64,000 nt of DNA from Limnohabitans sp. TEGF004 (lineage in GTDB: Bacteria > Pseudomonadota > Gammaproteobacteria > Burkholderiales > Burkholderiaceae_C). Under the pieces are notes generated by a model, which was given only the letters and a program-made list of their open reading frames with translations, did not search any database and had not been told where the DNA came from. The first letter of the stretch is position 1, and each line of letters opens with the position of its first letter. Both the position numbers and the translations under genes were made by a program. Shown here piece by piece: positions 62,390 to 64,000 of this stretch. The stretch spans positions 744,001 to 808,000 of the forward strand of contig NZ_AP027056.1 in the NCBI RefSeq assembly GCF_027924965.1, read 5' to 3'.

Positions 62390-62653
62390 ATGAAAACATT
62401 CACAAAAATTTGTATCTTCTTGTCTGTGTTGTTGCCCATGTGGGCCTCTGCGCAGAGCTGCAACGACATCAAGGACAAAGACAAAGCCAACTACTGCCGC
62501 GCCATTGATACCAATGACAAATCACATTGCCAAAAAATAGGTGGCAACGATTTGCTCAATCTATGTATGGGCAAAGTCGAGAACGACATGAAGTATTGCC
62601 GCCGTATCACAACCGACAAAATCAGGAAAAGATGTGAGAACAGCGTTCGCTGA
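62390..62653 (+). CDS. small secreted protein of cysteine-spaced repeats
   Basis: An 87-residue protein not recognised as a named family. The signal peptide is FTKICIFLSVLLPMWASAQ. The 64-residue mature part has six Cys spaced 11-12 residues apart, dividing it into repeats: CNDIKDKDKANY, CRAIDTNDKSH, CQKIGGNDLLNL, CMGKVENDMKY and CRRITTDKIRKR. The pattern is C-x2-I/V-x3-D-x3 followed by an aromatic or basic residue. It is probably a disulfide-bonded helical repeat in the periplasm or outside. A GAGGGAG site precedes it and a terminator follows, so it is a single-gene unit. Confidence 0.75.
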   Translation: MKTFTKICIFLSVLLPMWASAQSCNDIKDKDKANYCRAIDTNDKSHCQKIGGNDLLNLCMGKVENDMKYCRRITTDKIRKRCENSVR

Positions 62654-62657
62654 ATGC

Positions 62658-62687
62658 AAAACAGCATCCGCTAGGGATGCTGTTTTT
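62658..62687 (+). terminator. rho-independent terminator after the small Cys-repeat gene
   Basis: ACAGCATCC (62661-62669) and GGATGCTGT (62675-62683) flank GCTAG and end in T residues. Its A-rich left flank may also let it end the leftward winged-helix gene. Confidence 0.88.
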
Positions 62688-62709
62688 GTTGGGTGAGCGC
62701 GGTGTAGGT

Positions 62710-63057
62710 TTAGGCTTGTGCGAGCGCTTGTGCCATGACTTTTCCAACTTGGTCGAAGTAAGCCTGGGCAGCTTGTGTTGGCACCAAGTATTTGGTACGG
62801 CGGTTTTTGCCTTCAAACACGGTGTCAATCATGCCCAACTCACGCAATTGATCGAGCTTGCGATGAATGGTGGCAGGGGAGGCAATGCTGTTCAACCCCA
62901 TGGCATCGGTCACTGTCAAAGGCTTTTCTTGGCCGTGACGCACAGCGATTACTTCCAACAGTTTCTTGGCATCCAAGTCCATCGCAGGTGCGTTCTCTCC
63001 GCCATCCAATGCGTGAATGAGGTTGAGAAAACGCAGATAGATTTGTTTGGATTCCAT
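62710..63057 (-). CDS. winged-helix transcriptional regulator
   Basis: A 115-residue regulator. TVTDAMGLNSIASPATIHRK is the helix-turn-helix and DQLRELGMIDTVFEGKNRRT the wing. It lacks a sensor domain, so it may respond through its small N-terminal segment (ESKQIYLRFLNLIHALDGGE) or act as a dimer switch. ATG 63057 was chosen; the longer frame to 63120 is AT-rich promoter sequence. It follows the dehydrogenase gene on the same strand after about 110 bases that contain palindromic AT-rich sites. Confidence 0.78.
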   Translation of the reverse strand: MESKQIYLRFLNLIHALDGGENAPAMDLDAKKLLEVIAVRHGQEKPLTVTDAMGLNSIASPATIHRKLDQLRELGMIDTVFEGKNRRTKYLVPTQAAQAYFDQVGKVMAQALAQA

Positions 63058-63088
63058 GATAGATATGCCTTTGTTTGCATAGGTAAGT

Positions 63089-63100
63089 AATATCGATATT
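63089..63100. promoter_or_regulatory. AT-rich palindrome upstream of winged-helix gene
   Basis: AATATCGATATT is a perfect 12-base palindrome, followed by a partial copy (ATATATCAATA). It lies 32 bases before the regulator start, in the place of a promoter, and may be its own operator. Such AT content is out of line with the surrounding sequence. Confidence 0.5.
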
Positions 63101-63167
63101 GTATATATCAATAATGTCATTTAGAGCGTAAAACCACGTATTCCGTACGTTTCCGAAGGTTTTGTCG

Positions 63168-64000
63168 TTATTTGAGGATGTCGCCCAAGCAGAGATATTT
63201 CATCTCCAAGTACTCATCCATGCCGTGGCTGGAGCCTTCGCGGCCAAGGCCTGATTGCTTCACGCCACCAAACGGCACATGCTCGGTGGCGATCACACCG
63301 ACGTTGATGCCCACCATGCCGTATTCCAGCGCTTCGCTCACGCGGTAAATGCGGCCAATGTCGCGGCTGTAGAAGTAACTGGCCAAGCCAAACTCGGTGT
63401 TGTTCGCGGCATCCACAGCTTCTTGCTCGTGTGAGAAGCGGAACACAGGAGCAAAAGGGCCAAAGGTTTCTTCGCGGGCGCACAGCATGTCTGCGCGCGC
63501 GTCGGCGATGACGGTGGGTTCAAAGAACTGGCCGTCTAGTTTGCGGCCACCCACCATGACCTTGCCGCCTTTGGCGATGGCGTCTTGCACATGGCGCGCA
63601 ACTTTTTCAACGGCGGCATCTTCAATCAATGGGCCTTGCGCCACGCCATCTTCAAAGCCGTTGCCCACTTTGAGGGTTTTGACTTTGGCCGAGAATTTTT
63701 GAACAAACTCGTCGTACACCGCGTCTTGCACGTAAATGCGGTTGGCGCACACGCAGGTTTGGCCCGCGTTACGGTATTTGCTGGCCATTGCGCCTTCGAC
63801 GGCGCTGTCAATGTCGGCATCGTCAAACACGATGAAGGGGGCATTGCCGCCCAGCTCCAAAGCCAGTTTCTTAATGCTGGGCGCAGACTGCGCCATCAAG
63901 ATGCGTCCCACCTCGGTGGAGCCCGTAAAGCTGATGTGGCGCACGATGTCGCTGCTGCAAAACACTTTGCCAATCGCAATGCTGTTGTCGCTGTCGGCGG
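63168..64000 (-). CDS. gabD: NAD(P)-dependent succinate-semialdehyde dehydrogenase (start cut by window edge)
   Basis: The C-terminal about 277 residues of an aldehyde dehydrogenase; the frame continues past the right edge. SFTGSTEVGRILMAQ (cofactor), KKLALELGGNAPFIVFDDAD with the general-base Glu, NAGQTCVCANRIYVQDAVYD with the catalytic Cys, and EETFGPFAPVFRFSHE are all present. The GGVKQSGLGREGSSHGMDEY ending is characteristic of GabD. It oxidises succinate semialdehyde to succinate. A winged-helix regulator gene follows. Confidence 0.92.
   Translation of the reverse strand, partial: ADSDNSIAIGKVFCSSDIVRHISFTGSTEVGRILMAQSAPSIKKLALELGGNAPFIVFDDADIDSAVEGAMASKYRNAGQTCVCANRIYVQDAVYDEFVQKFSAKVKTLKVGNGFEDGVAQGPLIEDAAVEKVARHVQDAIAKGGKVMVGGRKLDGQFFEPTVIADARADMLCAREETFGPFAPVFRFSHEQEAVDAANNTEFGLASYFYSRDIGRIYRVSEALEYGMVGINVGVIATEHVPFGGVKQSGLGREGSSHGMDEYLEMKYLCLGDILK

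Noticed and set aside
1..64000. CRISPR array, prophage, insertion sequence or integron
   Set aside because: No regularly spaced repeats, transposase, integrase or phage structural genes were seen on either strand.

Overview
The window looks like a chromosomal segment from a betaproteobacterium of the order Burkholderiales, most likely family Comamonadaceae (Limnohabitans/Rhodoferax-like). The pointers are a zapA gene followed directly by a 6S RNA gene, several orphan Bug-type substrate-binding proteins, a microaerobic cbb3 oxidase locus controlled by FNR, and moderately GC-rich sequence with strong third-position bias. That bias also creates many long antisense shadow ORFs. No insertion sequence, prophage or CRISPR array was seen.

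Layout. 1-9.2 kb: housekeeping genes: mutL (cut by the left edge), a DedA membrane protein, the leftward operon tsaE-amiC-class V aminotransferase-DUF2132, queG, a lytic transglycosylase and an acetylpolyamine/histone deacetylase-fold amidohydrolase. 9.2-15.2 kb: an MscS channel, then etfB-etfA, an acyl-CoA dehydrogenase and a nitronate monooxygenase, i.e. beta-oxidation and electron transfer, with a palindromic operator before etfB. 15.3-27.3 kb: respiration at low oxygen. It holds a stress protein, ccoI-ccoS, ccoN-O-Q-P-G-H, a small membrane protein, fnr, hemN and two TauE/SafE-like membrane proteins. FNR boxes lie before ccoI/usp, ccoN and hemN/fnr. 27.3-28.0 kb: 6S RNA, zapA and a small coiled-coil protein. 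28.1-35.8 kb: a cobalamin riboswitch followed by btuB, a BtuF-like protein without signal peptide, btuF, btuC, btuD, cobO and cobQ, i.e. corrinoid uptake and completion. 35.8-44.4 kb: a LysR regulator and a catabolic operon resembling the itaconate (C5 dicarboxylate) pathway: hydratase, acyl-CoA dehydrogenase, CoA-transferase, MmgE/PrpD and citramalyl-CoA lyase-type protein, flanked by two Bug receptors.

44.4-50.9 kb: nth, an aminotransferase, an SRPBCC protein, then a tannase-family esterase-Bug-DUF3237 group with a divergent LuxR regulator and a palindrome in the shared promoter. 50.9-58.1 kb: ETF-ubiquinone oxidoreductase with gcvH, SDR-thioesterase, a YkgJ-like protein, two AhpD/carboxymuconolactone-type proteins, a PAS-LuxR regulator divergent from scoAB, and a stress protein. 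The ETF genes at 10.6 kb and ETF-QO at 52 kb together link acyl-CoA oxidation to the quinone pool. 58.2-62.2 kb: the least characterised block. It encodes a DUF6502-like protein with a helix-turn-helix-like segment, a DUF5666 lipoprotein, a PA2779-family protein, a CigR/RcnB-like secreted protein and a PA2778-family (C39-like) lipoprotein peptidase with TPRs. The PA2779 protein carries a double-glycine motif resembling a C39 cleavage site, which makes this block the best candidate for an undescribed system. 62.2-64 kb: tRNA-Gly, a small secreted protein built of cysteine-spaced repeats, a winged-helix regulator, and a succinate-semialdehyde dehydrogenase cut by the right edge.
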